Below, piece after piece: positions 28,399 to 36,523 of a stretch of DNA of 64,000 nucleotides. Each line of letters opens with the position of its first letter. The stretch's first letter is position 1. A program made the translations under genes and the position numbers. Source of the stretch: Bavariicoccus seileri WCC 4188 (GTDB lineage Bacteria; Bacillota; Bacilli; Lactobacillales; Aerococcaceae). The notes beneath the pieces were generated by a model. It did not search any database. It was not told the origin of the DNA and saw only the letters and a program-made list of their open reading frames with translations. The stretch covers positions 27,380 through 91,379 of the forward strand of contig NZ_ATXL01000004.1 of the NCBI RefSeq assembly GCF_000421665.1. The letters are read 5' to 3'.

Positions 28399-29085
28399 TT
28401 AGTTTTGAGAAGCAACCCGTACTAAGCCAAGCCAGTATAACAGAATAAATAAGCCTATTAACCCGATTGTAAGACCTACTCTCAATAGCGGACTCACTCG
28501 ATTGCTCTTTAAAGGAACAATTAACCAAGCCAACATTAAGCCGGAAATCAAACCACCTAAATGCCCAAAGTTATCGACTCCTTGATTTAAAAAGCCAAAG
28601 AAAACGTTGACTAACACTAGTAATTTAAACTGCTGGCTTAAACTTCTAACTATATGCTGCTCCGGAAAAATACGGCCAAATGCCACCAATAAACCAAAAA
28701 GGCCGAATAATGAAGTACTTGCACCAGCTGAGATTGAGTTATTGAAAGCAAAGCTAGCTACGTTACCAAACACACCAGTCAGCAAGTATATTATAGCAAA
28801 TTTTGCTGAACCAATTAGTGGTTCTACCAAAATTCCCACGTAATACAGCGTTAAACTATTTAAAAGTAAATGTGTCCATCCAATATGGATAAAAATAGGA
28901 GTAATCAAACGCCACCACTCACCATTAGCTATTAAGACATTGACCTTAGCTCCATATGTTGCTAGGACGAACGTATTAGTTGATCCACCCTGTAGCTCTA
29001 ACCATAGAAAATAAACAACCTGAATCACTAATAAACACTTAGTTACTAGATCCCTATCCCATTTTAAAAAAGATCGCCCTTGCAC
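28399..29085 (-). CDS. Rhomboid-family intramembrane serine protease (GluP/YqgP-like)
   Basis: About seven hydrophobic helices with the rhomboid catalytic dyad: Ser in GASTSLFG and His in GHLGGLISG; HIGWTHLLLNSLTLYYVG is the N-terminal conserved segment. It cleaves membrane proteins within the bilayer. Bacillus YqgP takes part in membrane protein quality control; the substrate here is unknown. I chose the GTG at 29085 (228 residues) because GGAGG lies six bases upstream; the ATG at 29124 has no ribosome site. It sits between rpmG and glcK, as in Bacillus, but no YqgQ-like gene was seen after it. Confidence 0.88.
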   Translation of the reverse strand: MQGRSFLKWDRDLVTKCLLVIQVVYFLWLELQGGSTNTFVLATYGAKVNVLIANGEWWRLITPIFIHIGWTHLLLNSLTLYYVGILVEPLIGSAKFAIIYLLTGVFGNVASFAFNNSISAGASTSLFGLFGLLVAFGRIFPEQHIVRSLSQQFKLLVLVNVFFGFLNQGVDNFGHLGGLISGLMLAWLIVPLKSNRVSPLLRVGLTIGLIGLFILLYWLGLVRVASQN

Positions 29086-29429
29086 CAAATTCCTCCCTCT
29101 CTGATATCTATCTCTAACCACCATTCTATCTCACTATTAATTTATAATTAGGCAACTATTAATCTAGTTAACTATTCATCTAACTAACTATCATTTATCT
29201 AACTACAATTCTATCATTACTGTAATATCTCAAATTTTAAAGCCCTGATGACGTCATTCATAGCTTCATTTATGTCTTCAACTATGTCTTTTTTAATGAC
29301 TTGACTTATACTAACAGGCTAACAATTACAGGCTGACAATACCAAAATAACAAGACGAAACAACCACTAGCAACTCAAAACTTTATATTAATAAAAAAGT
29401 TGGACCAAATGTCCAACTTTTTCAAAACT
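29086..29429. other. Gap between rhomboid gene and rpmG
   Basis: Besides the rpmG terminator (29393-29422) this holds repetitive CTAACTA/ATTAATCTA-like sequence (about 29144-29215) on the side nearest the rhomboid gene. I see no further gene. Confidence 0.5.
29393..29422 (-). terminator. Terminator of rpmG
   Basis: Perfect 12-bp stem AAAAAGTTGGAC / GTCCAACTTTTT with a 5-nt loop; U run on the minus strand. Confidence 0.92.
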
Positions 29430-29582
29430 TTATTTTTTGACTTCGCGATGTAAAGTTACACGACGATCTCTAGGACAGAATTTTTTAACTTCTAAACGAT
29501 CAGGATTGTTCCGTTTATTTTTGTTAGTCAAATAGTTTCTTTCACCACATTCTGTACACTCTAAATTGATATTGACGCGCAT
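29430..29582 (-). CDS. rpmG: 50S ribosomal protein L33
   Basis: A 50-residue protein ([17 protein letters not shown]... ending HREVKK), too short for a default gene caller cut-off but a clear L33. Cys at 9, 12 and 36 are present; position 39 is Asp, so the fourth ligand of the classical zinc ribbon is missing. Many bacteria carry several L33 paralogs of zinc and non-zinc type. A promoter with a perfect TATAAT lies about 60 bp upstream, and it is followed by its own terminator. Confidence 0.95.
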   Translation of the reverse strand: MRVNINLECTECGERNYLTNKNKRNNPDRLEVKKFCPRDRRVTLHREVKK

Positions 29583-29738
29583 CTGCTAACCCCCCCAGCT
29601 CATTACTATAACAGGGCATAGCCCTTAACTCGTATAATTATACCATGATTTAGCTATTATATCCAACTATTTTTCTTATCTTTCGACCTCTATCTCTGAT
29701 CCTATTTCTAATGATAGACATAAAATCATTTAAAAAGA

Positions 29739-29767
29739 TTGAATTACCACTATCACTAGATTATCAT
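29739..29767 (+). promoter_or_regulatory. Promoter of the 29803-30826 operon
   Basis: -35 TTGAAT (29739-29744), 17-bp spacer and -10 TATCAT (29762-29767), about 35 bp before the first gene. Confidence 0.55.
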
Positions 29768-29802
29768 TAAGACATCAACTATTTGAAAGAGGTGTAAATA
29801 TA

Positions 29803-30282
29803 ATGGAATGGACAATTATTATTGTTCTTTTAGTTTTCGCTATTCTCTTTCTGCTAATCTCATTATTCTTGAAAAATAGGACTAATGATGCTGAAACAGA
29901 GGCGTTGGACCAACAAATTTTGGACCAAAATCGCGAAATCTATCAATTGAAACGTCATATACAAGAGCTTGAAGATGAAAAGCGTGAACTGACAAAGGAA
30001 AAAGTTGATATACCAGTAGAATCTAATTCTGTAGAACACTCTAACCCTTCAACCGAAGATTATGACCGTTATGATGATTATGACGATGATGATCATCAAT
30101 ATGACTATTCATATAATGAAAGACCTGCTTCAAGCCCAATGCATGGTTTGACTAAGCAACATATAGTAACGCTTTATAATCAAGGCGAAACTTTAGACGA
30201 CATTGCTGAGCAATTGAATGTACCTGTTACAACTGTTCAGTTAGTAGTAGATAATTACTTAGAAGAACGTTCGCTATCCTAG
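29803..30282 (+). CDS. Uncharacterised membrane-anchored protein with coiled coil, acidic linker and C-terminal HTH-like domain
   Basis: 159 residues. One N-terminal transmembrane helix (residues 4-24), a charged coiled coil (about 30-70), an Asp/Tyr-rich linker (YDRYDDYDDDDHQYDYSYN, about 88-106) and a C-terminal helix-turn-helix-like segment (TKQHIVTLYNQGETLDDIAE then QLNVPVTTVQLVVDNYLEE). The layout recalls SwrB-like and DUF6115-type proteins of bacilli, but I do not assign it. AGAGGTG precedes the ATG. The next gene follows 13 bases later and has a similar plan, so they probably act together at the membrane. Confidence 0.7.
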   Translation: MEWTIIIVLLVFAILFLLISLFLKNRTNDAETEALDQQILDQNREIYQLKRHIQELEDEKRELTKEKVDIPVESNSVEHSNPSTEDYDRYDDYDDDDHQYDYSYNERPASSPMHGLTKQHIVTLYNQGETLDDIAEQLNVPVTTVQLVVDNYLEERSLS

Positions 30283-30295
30283 GAGGGAAACACTC

Positions 30296-30826
30296 ATGAA
30301 AACAGCGACCAGATCTATTGGCATTGGTTTCCTTCTTGCTGCATTAGTAGTGGCGGGACTAATATTTGCCAAACCATATTTACCAGAAAATATACAACGC
30401 TTTATGCAAAGTGACGCGGCAACGCAAACACATACCGATGATGATTATGAAGCACTACAAAAACAATATGACGATGCTCAAACTAAGATCAAAGATCTAG
30501 AAGAGCAAGTTGCTGCTAAAGAGTCTGATTCAAATAATGATGATGCTGATCAAGATAATAACCAATCTGATAACGATGATCAAGCTAATGATGATCAATC
30601 AAATGATGATCAAAACACCCCAACAACTGTTAACTTCGTCATTCCAGAAGGCGCTTCTGCTTCTCAAGTGGCAAGTGACTTAGCTTCTCAGGGTGTTATT
30701 AGTGATGCAACAGCCTTTTCAAACTTCTTAACAGAAAATGGTTATGATGTGCTTGTTCGTCCAGGAACATTCGAATTGAATAGTGACATGACAAACGAAC
30801 AAATCGCACAAGCAATCACAAATTGA
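30296..30826 (+). CDS. Uncharacterised membrane-anchored protein with MltG-type LysM-like domain
   Basis: 176 residues. One N-terminal membrane helix (about 8-28), a coiled coil (about 48-75), a linker made almost only of Asp, Asn, Gln and Ser (about 77-107), and a C-terminal domain of about 65 residues (VIPEGASASQVASDLASQGV and RPGTFELNSDMTNEQIAQAI) that resembles the small LysM-like domain ahead of the catalytic part of MltG/YceG endolytic transglycosylases. The catalytic domain itself is absent. AGGAGGG lies seven bases before the ATG. Likely an extracytoplasmic peptidoglycan-related protein. An IS element is inserted 75 bp past its stop. Confidence 0.7.
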   Translation: MKTATRSIGIGFLLAALVVAGLIFAKPYLPENIQRFMQSDAATQTHTDDDYEALQKQYDDAQTKIKDLEEQVAAKESDSNNDDADQDNNQSDNDDQANDDQSNDDQNTPTTVNFVIPEGASASQVASDLASQGVISDATAFSNFLTENGYDVLVRPGTFELNSDMTNEQIAQAITN

Positions 30827-30901
30827 TGCTTTTCTAAATGAGTTGATCATTGTCATTGAAACATTTCATAACTCAAGATAAAACTCTTGATGCGAATGAG
30901 G

Positions 30902-30952
30902 AAGCTACGGCAGTTATGATGGGCTCCCCGTCAAGTGGACACGGAAATATAA
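30902..30952 (+). repeat. Left inverted repeat of the IS element
   Basis: Starts AAGCTACGGCA and ends GAAATATAA; about three quarters of the 51 positions match the right repeat, including GCTCCCC and GGACAC blocks. Confidence 0.85.
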
Positions 30953-30966
30953 TAATTTTTTTAGAG

Positions 30967-31008
30967 AGCTGTTTGCTATTTTTGTGGCAAACAGTTCTTT
31001 TGTTTTAT
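30967..31008 (+). terminator. Terminator inside the IS left end, facing inward
   Basis: A 10-bp stem AGCTGTTTGC / GCAAACAGTT (one G-T pair) followed by CTTTTGTTTT. It would stop plus-strand transcripts arriving from the 30296 gene before they run antisense through the transposase. Confidence 0.7.
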
Positions 31009-31036
31009 TGTTTAAACCTCGCTGCGCTCGGTTGGC

Positions 31037-31087
31037 GTATCCCTTAGATGTGCGAAACAAAGGGCGTTTCACACTTCTAAGAGATAC
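31037..31087. other. Long imperfect hairpin after orfB
   Basis: Arms of about 22 nt (GTATCCCTTAGATGTGCGAAAC and its near complement) around a short loop, six bases past the orfB stop. Without a U run it is not a standard terminator on the minus strand; it may block read-through or stabilise the transposase mRNA. Confidence 0.6.
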
Positions 31088-31092
31088 GATTA

Positions 31093-32001
31093 TTACGCTG
31101 CCATTAGAAGTTGTTGGTGAACTTGTAATGGAGTTTTAGATTTCAAGCATCGTTGATAACGGCCATTATTATAGTAGCTAATGTAATCTTCAATCATCGA
31201 TACGAGATTTTCGCGTCTTATAAATTTACGACGATAGTATTTTTCGCGTTTCAATAGTCCCCAGAACCCCTCCATTGGCCCATTATCAATACAATGTGCA
31301 ACACGAGACATGCTTTGTTTCATCCCTTGATTTTTGATTTTAGAACTCATGGTTTTACTGGTGTACTGAAACCCTCGATCGCTATGGAATAGCGGATGAG
31401 CCTCAGGCTCAAGTCGAATGGCTTCGTCAAAGGTATCAAAAACCAACTTATTATCGTTTCTATCGCTAATGATGAAAGAGACAATACGCCGATCTGCTAA
31501 GTCTAGAATGGCACTAAGGTAAATTTTCTTTACTTGGTTTCCTAGAGTGTACTTGAATTCACTGACATCAGTTAACCATTTTTCATTTGGTTTATCTGCA
31601 TGGAAATTTCTATTTAGATAGTTTTTGGCAATATGATAAGGATTATTGGAAGCTTTAGTAATTCCTTTTGGACGATGTTTGACTGTAGATTTAATTTGAA
31701 GACTACGACAAATCCGCAATACTCTTTTGTCATTGACGTGCAACCCAAAGTCTTGAACCAAATCGTCGCGGATCCTCCGATACCCCTTGTCGTTATCTGC
31801 TTCATAGATGTATCTTACGAGGTCTGCCAAGTGCTCGTTAAAGATAGTTTGAGCTGATTTTGGTTGCTTTAACCAGCGGTAATAGGCTGATCTAGAGACA
31901 TGTAAAAAATCACACATTAGTTTTATCGAATATTTTTTGAGATCATGGAGTTCCTTAATTGCTTGGTATTCAAAGATATGACGAATGAGGTCTAGTCCCA
32001 C
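31093..32001 (-). CDS. IS3-family transposase OrfB (DDE integrase)
   Basis: A 302-residue DDE transposase part. The HTH_21 segment lies at the N-terminus (MCDFLHVSRSAYYRWL), and the rve core shows the three acidic residues: TDVSEF, HSDRGFQYTS and the Glu of GPMEGFWGLLKREKYY. It starts with GTG inside the 3' end of orfA. Reading back in its frame joins the orfA A7 run without a stop, so the active transposase is probably an OrfAB fusion made by -1 frameshifting. Confidence 0.9.
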   Translation of the reverse strand: MGLDLIRHIFEYQAIKELHDLKKYSIKLMCDFLHVSRSAYYRWLKQPKSAQTIFNEHLADLVRYIYEADNDKGYRRIRDDLVQDFGLHVNDKRVLRICRSLQIKSTVKHRPKGITKASNNPYHIAKNYLNRNFHADKPNEKWLTDVSEFKYTLGNQVKKIYLSAILDLADRRIVSFIISDRNDNKLVFDTFDEAIRLEPEAHPLFHSDRGFQYTSKTMSSKIKNQGMKQSMSRVAHCIDNGPMEGFWGLLKREKYYRRKFIRRENLVSMIEDYISYYNNGRYQRCLKSKTPLQVHQQLLMAA

Positions 32002-32675
32002 TTCCTTTCTAATTCCCTGACTTTTTTTAAGAGGTCATTTTCCATTTCTAACCGTTTGATTTTGCGTTCTTGTTCAGCCAGTCGATCACGCATTTCTTCT
32101 TCAGGTGTCCGACTGGGTTCTGTTCCAACTCGACGTCCTCGGCGATCTTTTAAGCCGGATTCGCCCATTTTCTCATATTTTAGGACCCAATGACGTACCT
32201 GTTGGTACGATACCTGATACTTGATAGCCGTTTTGCCATAGTTATGATTATGCAGAATACAATAGTGAACAATTTCCACCCGTTCTTTGAAACTTGTTTT
32301 TCTTGATTGACTCATTTGACTTCCACCGCTTCCTGTTTTGAAGTTTCCATGAGTATTATATATCTTTATCCAATCTCGTAGTTGGGTAGACTGTCTTAAT
32401 CCGTATTTTTTAGTAATTTCCAACAGACCCCCTAAACCATTTAGGTAATCAGTTACAGCCTGAATTTTTGTTTCAATCGTATAGTGTGTATTCGTACGAC
32501 TTTCTAATAAGGCTGTAGGCCCCCCATTCTCATAAAGCAAAAGCCAGTTCTTTAAAGTAGACCAACTAATGCCAGCAGAGCGAGCTAGGTTGCTCATATT
32601 GTCTTCACCATTCAAATAGCTCTCTACTAGTTCTACTCGTTTTTTCGGAGTGAGTTTCATCTTTCTATTTGACAT
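31992..32675 (-). CDS. IS3-family transposase OrfA (HTH, DNA binding)
   Basis: A 227-residue DNA-binding subunit with three successive helix-turn-helix units (about residues 1-60, 65-115 and 125-175) and a C-terminal leucine-zipper-like helix (RLAEQERKIKRLEMENDLLKKV). This is longer than the roughly 175 residues of IS150 OrfA. Near the end a slippery A-AAA-AAA run (in TTAAAAAAAGTC, about 32015-32025) would shift ribosomes by -1 into orfB. Confidence 0.88.
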   Translation of the reverse strand: MSNRKMKLTPKKRVELVESYLNGEDNMSNLARSAGISWSTLKNWLLLYENGGPTALLESRTNTHYTIETKIQAVTDYLNGLGGLLEITKKYGLRQSTQLRDWIKIYNTHGNFKTGSGGSQMSQSRKTSFKERVEIVHYCILHNHNYGKTAIKYQVSYQQVRHWVLKYEKMGESGLKDRRGRRVGTEPSRTPEEEMRDRLAEQERKIKRLEMENDLLKKVRELERKWD

Positions 32676-32700
32676 ACAAAATACCCCCTATACAGGACTT

Positions 32701-32751
32701 TTATATTTCAGTGTCCTATATAGGGGGAGCATATCAGTTTTGCCGTAGCTT
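32701..32751 (-). repeat. Right inverted repeat of the IS element
   Basis: Read on the minus strand it starts AAGCTACGGCA and ends GAAATATAA, paired with 30902-30952. Confidence 0.85.
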
Positions 32752-32847
32752 TTTTACTTTCTATCTTTTTAAGTTTCACTTTTTTGTGTTCTATCTTTAT
32801 ACTCTCTACATACTCTCTACATTTTTTGCCTTCCCAAAATTGTCCCG

Positions 32848-33804
32848 TTACACCATTTGCCACAAAATGGACAACACTAGAGCGATTGCATAATTCAAAT
32901 TAAAACATGCCATATTTTTGATTGCATAGCCAAAACTAGAAGGCAGTGGCACTTTCTTTGTAAATTCAGTAGTATTCTTTCTTACTTTCGGAAAGCTTAC
33001 AAATATCCATAGAATTGGCCACTGAAAAATCCCTAGTAATAGTCCTACTAAAATAAAGACATAGGCTGCATACATCAAAGATTGAAACAGTAAAATACCA
33101 TGTTCTCTTCCAATAAAGTAAACGAGTGTATACCGATGATTTTTAATGTCCATTTCAAGATCTCTCAGGTTATTAGCTAACATGATATTGCTAATCGTCA
33201 GAACCAATGGCATCGCAGCTATCAAAATCGCAAGTATACCATACAGTTTTCCACTCAAATAAAAGATTCCTCTGACAAAGTCGATATCAAGATAAAAGAC
33301 GGGATTATTAACAGTATTAATGTAAACAGTAATTGCAAAAATACCAAGTCCCATCGTAAAACCACTAAATATCTCCCCCAAAGGCATTCTTGATAATGGT
33401 ACTGGCCCAAATGTGTAGAAAATACCAATAAAACAAACAATTGCCCCCATAATCAGCATGAGCCATCCGGTTAGCCAACTTAATAATAGACCAATCAGTA
33501 GAGTGATTCCTAGCATGGCAAAAATCATATTAGTAACAGCACTCTCTGAGACGTTTTCTCTGCCAATGACATTTTGCGTCTGACGATAAAGATCAGATTT
33601 AGCTTTTTTATAATCCATCGTATTGTTGATGGCTGTTGTTGCCATATCAAAGATGATCATTCCTGTAAAAAAGAGTACAGAATTTCTCCAATTAACACTC
33701 TTAAAATAGCTAACTGAAAACAGTAATCCAATTAAAAAAGGAAATAAACTGGCAACTTTAGTTTTTATCTCAACAACTTCCAAAAAAACTTTTAAACGTT
33801 TCAC
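32848..33804 (-). CDS. dmkA: UbiA-family prenyltransferase of the EET locus (DmkA/MenA type)
   Basis: A 318-residue membrane prenyltransferase that attaches a polyprenyl chain to 1,4-dihydroxy-2-naphthoate, giving demethylmenaquinone. The two Asp-rich UbiA motifs are NNTMDYKKAKSDLYR (N-x3-D-x6-D) and NNLRDLEMDIKNHRYT. Eight or so hydrophobic helices are visible. The frame starts with GTG. It follows fmnB by 33 bases on the same strand and shares the cluster with dmkB, pplA and ndh2, so the DmkA role (a quinone for extracellular electron transfer) is preferred over housekeeping MenA. Its stop lies about 95 bp from the IS end. Confidence 0.85.
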   Translation of the reverse strand: MKRLKVFLEVVEIKTKVASLFPFLIGLLFSVSYFKSVNWRNSVLFFTGMIIFDMATTAINNTMDYKKAKSDLYRQTQNVIGRENVSESAVTNMIFAMLGITLLIGLLLSWLTGWLMLIMGAIVCFIGIFYTFGPVPLSRMPLGEIFSGFTMGLGIFAITVYINTVNNPVFYLDIDFVRGIFYLSGKLYGILAILIAAMPLVLTISNIMLANNLRDLEMDIKNHRYTLVYFIGREHGILLFQSLMYAAYVFILVGLLLGIFQWPILWIFVSFPKVRKNTTEFTKKVPLPSSFGYAIKNMACFNLNYAIALVLSILWQMV

Positions 33805-33837
33805 TGCAAGTTCACACTCCGATTCAAACTAATAGCC

Positions 33838-34944
33838 TCACTGCAAATCATTTCTGTCTCCCATCTTATAATCAGAACTCTCATCTAACTTAAAAGTGTC
33901 CGTGATTCCATCTGTAACATAGACGACGCCCTCTTTAGTCACAAATATTGCTTGAGTTTCTGGGTCTGTTTCATTCTCGATAAACTCTAGCCCTTCTTTG
34001 ACCCCTTTATCAAATGCAACTGTTGTCAGTCCATCTCCATCTATCGATTTTGCCGTAATCACCGTTACACTGGCCAGATCATTTTCATAAGGATAACCTG
34101 TTTTTGAATCGAAAATATGGTGGTATTTATGACCATCTACATTAAGATATCTCTCATAAATCCCTGATGTTACGACTGTTTTATCCGCTTCTTTGATTGA
34201 TCCTAAGATGGCTCCTCTTTCACTATTGGGATCTTGGATACCAACATTCCAATCTTCATTTTTACCGCGCCAACTATGGCCTACAACAAAAATATTGCCA
34301 CCAAGATCAACGATAGCAGATGTCACTCCTTGGTCTTTCAGGACTTTGACTGCCACATCTGCTATATAACCCTTGGCAATAGCCCCAAGATCAATAATCA
34401 TACCCTTATCTTCTAAATAAACAGTTTGATTTTGATCGTCAAACTGTACTTTCCGATAATCAACATGTTTAAGTGCTTCATCTATCTCAGCTTGTTCTGG
34501 TTTCCGAGCATCATCAAAACCAATTCGCCATAGTTGGGTGATTGCTCCAATAGCCATATTAAACCCACCATTTGACTCAACGCTGTAATCATAAGCAACT
34601 TTTAACAAATGGTAAATATCATCCGATACTTTTACAGGCTTCTCACCGGCATTTGCATTGATTTCGTCTATTTCAGAACCCTTTTGATTGATTGTGATCC
34701 TATCACCCAAATCACTAATACGTTCAAACGCAGGTTCTAAAGCGTCTTCCTTGTTTTCATCATATACACGTATTCTGACATAAGTTCCCAGTAAATACTG
34801 TTCATCAGAATAAGGCTCTTTTAAAAGTCCTTCAGCAGGCTCTGTCTGACTATCTGAGTTGGTGTCGTTTGTCTTAGCATCACAGCCAGTCATTGCAACG
34901 ATCGTAATCACTATAAATAGTAACGTTTTTAGCTTATATCTCAT
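33838..34944 (-). CDS. fmnB: FAD:protein FMN transferase, lipoprotein (ApbE/FmnB)
   Basis: FmnB transfers FMN from FAD to a Thr of target proteins outside the membrane. The 368-residue protein starts at the ATG at 34944, eight bases after GAGG, with a signal peptide ending in a lipobox (AMTGC, Cys21). ApbE landmarks: LGTYVRIRVYDE, NGGFNMAIGAITQLWRIGF, IDLGAIAKGYIADVAVKVLK, VDLGGNIFVVG and HHIFDSKTGYP. Its likely substrate is PplA, encoded just upstream, which carries two SGAT flavinylation motifs. Operon with dmkA; separated from pplA by a terminator. Confidence 0.93.
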   Translation of the reverse strand: MRYKLKTLLFIVITIVAMTGCDAKTNDTNSDSQTEPAEGLLKEPYSDEQYLLGTYVRIRVYDENKEDALEPAFERISDLGDRITINQKGSEIDEINANAGEKPVKVSDDIYHLLKVAYDYSVESNGGFNMAIGAITQLWRIGFDDARKPEQAEIDEALKHVDYRKVQFDDQNQTVYLEDKGMIIDLGAIAKGYIADVAVKVLKDQGVTSAIVDLGGNIFVVGHSWRGKNEDWNVGIQDPNSERGAILGSIKEADKTVVTSGIYERYLNVDGHKYHHIFDSKTGYPYENDLASVTVITAKSIDGDGLTTVAFDKGVKEGLEFIENETDPETQAIFVTKEGVVYVTDGITDTFKLDESSDYKMGDRNDLQ

Positions 34945-35123
34945 TAAACATTCCTCGCATCTTCTGAATTGTTTCTCCAAATTTAATTAAAGCTCCTACT
35001 ATATTTCCGCTTAATATAAATGCTTCACTACACTCATAAATGGATCCTTATAGCTATAGACTATTACATGCTAGTAATTCAACTCTATAGCCACTTCATG
35101 TTACTAACTCATATTAACAGATT

Positions 35124-35161
35124 ATTGTCTTATTGAGAAAAAGGATTCTCATTAAGACAAT
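35124..35161. other. Long hairpin downstream of the pplA terminator
   Basis: 16-nt arms (ATTGTCTTATTGAGAA and its complement with one mismatch) around a 6-nt loop. It has no U run of its own and follows the pplA terminator directly. Confidence 0.7.
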
Positions 35162-35193
35162 AAAAGAAGCTAAAGCGAACGTCGCTTAGCTTC
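35162..35193 (-). terminator. Terminator of pplA
   Basis: Stem GAAGCTAA-GCGA / TCGC-TTTAGCTTC with one bulge, followed by UUUUA on the minus strand, about 140 bp past the pplA stop. Confidence 0.8.
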
Positions 35194-35335
35194 GATTAGT
35201 GTTAGACTCTTTCGATTTAAATTACTCTGCCTACTAATAGACCCTATCGTGTAGTAATGAAAGCAACTCTCTATTATAACTTTCATAGCTAGATGTGTTC
35301 AATAAGACAGGCCTTATTAGCATGCTCATTGATCA

Positions 35336-36256
35336 TTATTTTGCATCAACGTAATTATCGACTGTAATTGTTTCAGTGTCACCTTTTTCAGCAGCATTCA
35401 CTAATTGCTCAGCGTATAAAACAAATGTATGGTAACTATGTGTTGCACCTGAAACAACTTCTACATCTCCTGGAGTAGCACCATCTTCGGACATTGTTTT
35501 CACTAGTTCTTCATTGAATTTAGTGATGTACTCGTCGGCACTGATCCCCGATTTCTCCTTCATTGCTGTATTGTACTCAGAATCTTCTTTCTTTGTTTTG
35601 CCATCTTCATTGACGTTATCAAAATTAGATTCAGTGATTTTTCCATCTTTCACAACAATAGAGAAGACAGTACGGTAACCATTAGAATAATTCTTTTCTT
35701 CTAAAGTATATGTGCCATCTTTCAATTCAGCACCATTATCGATTTCAATTGTTTCCTTGTTTCCAGCTTGTGCAGCTTGAATCAACTGTTGTGCATAGTT
35801 TTGGAATGCGTGAGAACTGTGTGTGGCACCTGATACGACTTCAACATTTTGAGGATTTTGGGCTTTTAACAATTCTTCGTTCAATTTAGGAATATATTCA
35901 GAAGCGTCTACTCCAGATTTATCTTTCATAGCTGTATTATATTCTTCATCATCTTTTTTAGAATCGCCATTAGAATTCACATAGTCATAATTTGATTCAG
36001 TAATTTTCCCATCAGCTACCTTAATTGAGAATTCAACATGGTAACCGTTTTTGTCGTTTAATTCTTTTAAGGAGTAATCACCATCTTGTAATGATGCTGC
36101 AGAAACTACATCAGATGATTCTTCTGAACCATTATCTTGACTTGTTTCTGACTCTTTCTCCTTATCATCTGAGTTGTCATTCGATGAACAACCAGCCAAC
36201 ACAATACCTGTGAAAAGAAGTATTGTCAGGGCTTTAAAAAGTTTTCCCATTTTCAT
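35336..36256 (-). CDS. pplA: Flavinylated electron-transfer lipoprotein with two FMN-binding domains (PplA)
   Basis: A 306-residue lipoprotein: signal peptide ending in the lipobox LAGC (Cys23), a Ser/Asp/Glu linker to about residue 53, then two homologous FMN-binding domains (about 55-165 and 178-295). Each ends in VEVVSGATHS, where Thr145 and Thr272 are the expected covalent FMN sites. The repeats are clearly similar (for example DGKITESNY/NFD and SGATHSSH/SGATHSYH). In Listeria such a protein passes electrons to external acceptors. Single gene with its own promoter, an overlapping inverted repeat and a terminator. Confidence 0.93.
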   Translation of the reverse strand: MKMGKLFKALTILLFTGIVLAGCSSNDNSDDKEKESETSQDNGSEESSDVVSAASLQDGDYSLKELNDKNGYHVEFSIKVADGKITESNYDYVNSNGDSKKDDEEYNTAMKDKSGVDASEYIPKLNEELLKAQNPQNVEVVSGATHSSHAFQNYAQQLIQAAQAGNKETIEIDNGAELKDGTYTLEEKNYSNGYRTVFSIVVKDGKITESNFDNVNEDGKTKKEDSEYNTAMKEKSGISADEYITKFNEELVKTMSEDGATPGDVEVVSGATHSYHTFVLYAEQLVNAAEKGDTETITVDNYVDAK

Positions 36257-36281
36257 TTTACTTCCACCTTTTTATATTATT

Positions 36282-36317
36282 CAAACTATTGTAAGAAAGA
36301 AATAGTTTGTGATTCAA
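36282..36317 (-). promoter_or_regulatory. pplA promoter with overlapping 9-bp inverted repeat
   Basis: Minus-strand -35 TTGAAT (36312-36317), 18-bp spacer and -10 TACAAT (36288-36293). The perfect inverted repeat CAAACTATT-N10-AATAGTTTG (36282-36290 and 36301-36309) covers the -10 and most of the spacer, the right place for an operator. Confidence 0.6.
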
Positions 36318-36438
36318 CTAACATTTTAAAGCAATATAAAAACATGTCAACAGTATTTTTGCCTGCATTAACGTTTTATCAATATTTGTGATCGATTCCA
36401 ATAATTTTTCACTAAATTATAATAATTCCAAAAAGGCT

Positions 36439-36467
36439 TAGACAAACGTTTCTGTTACCATTATAAT
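36439..36467 (+). promoter_or_regulatory. Promoter of ndh2
   Basis: -35 TAGACA (36439-36444), 17-bp spacer and a perfect -10 TATAAT (36462-36467), about 55 bp before the start. Confidence 0.75.
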
Positions 36468-36523
36468 AAGGATGATTGTGAAATTATATTTTAATGCATT
36501 TATTACTGTAAGGAGAGATTCAG

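Larger units (their letters stand above)
30902..32751 (-). mobile_element. IS3-family insertion sequence (IS150-like), complete
   Basis: An 1850-bp element bounded by 51-bp imperfect inverted repeats and carrying overlapping orfA and orfB on the minus strand. About 140 bp of non-coding sequence lies between the left repeat and the orfB stop and holds two hairpins. No clear target duplication flanks it: left TGAGG, right TTTTA. The ends do not show the TG...CA tips usual in IS3, so the exact boundary could shift by a base or two. It separates the acidic-linker operon from the EET locus. Confidence 0.88.
34945..35335. other. pplA-fmnB intergenic region
   Basis: 391 bp with no gene. It holds the pplA terminator (35162-35193), a second long hairpin (35124-35161) and, nearer fmnB, AT-rich sequence that should contain the fmnB promoter (TTGAAT with a weak TATA-rich -10 near 35040-35085). 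Confidence 0.5.

Noticed and set aside
30850..31047. 65-codon plus-strand frame across the left IS end
   Set aside because: It spans the IS boundary and its inverted repeat, has no ribosome site and no recognisable protein features.
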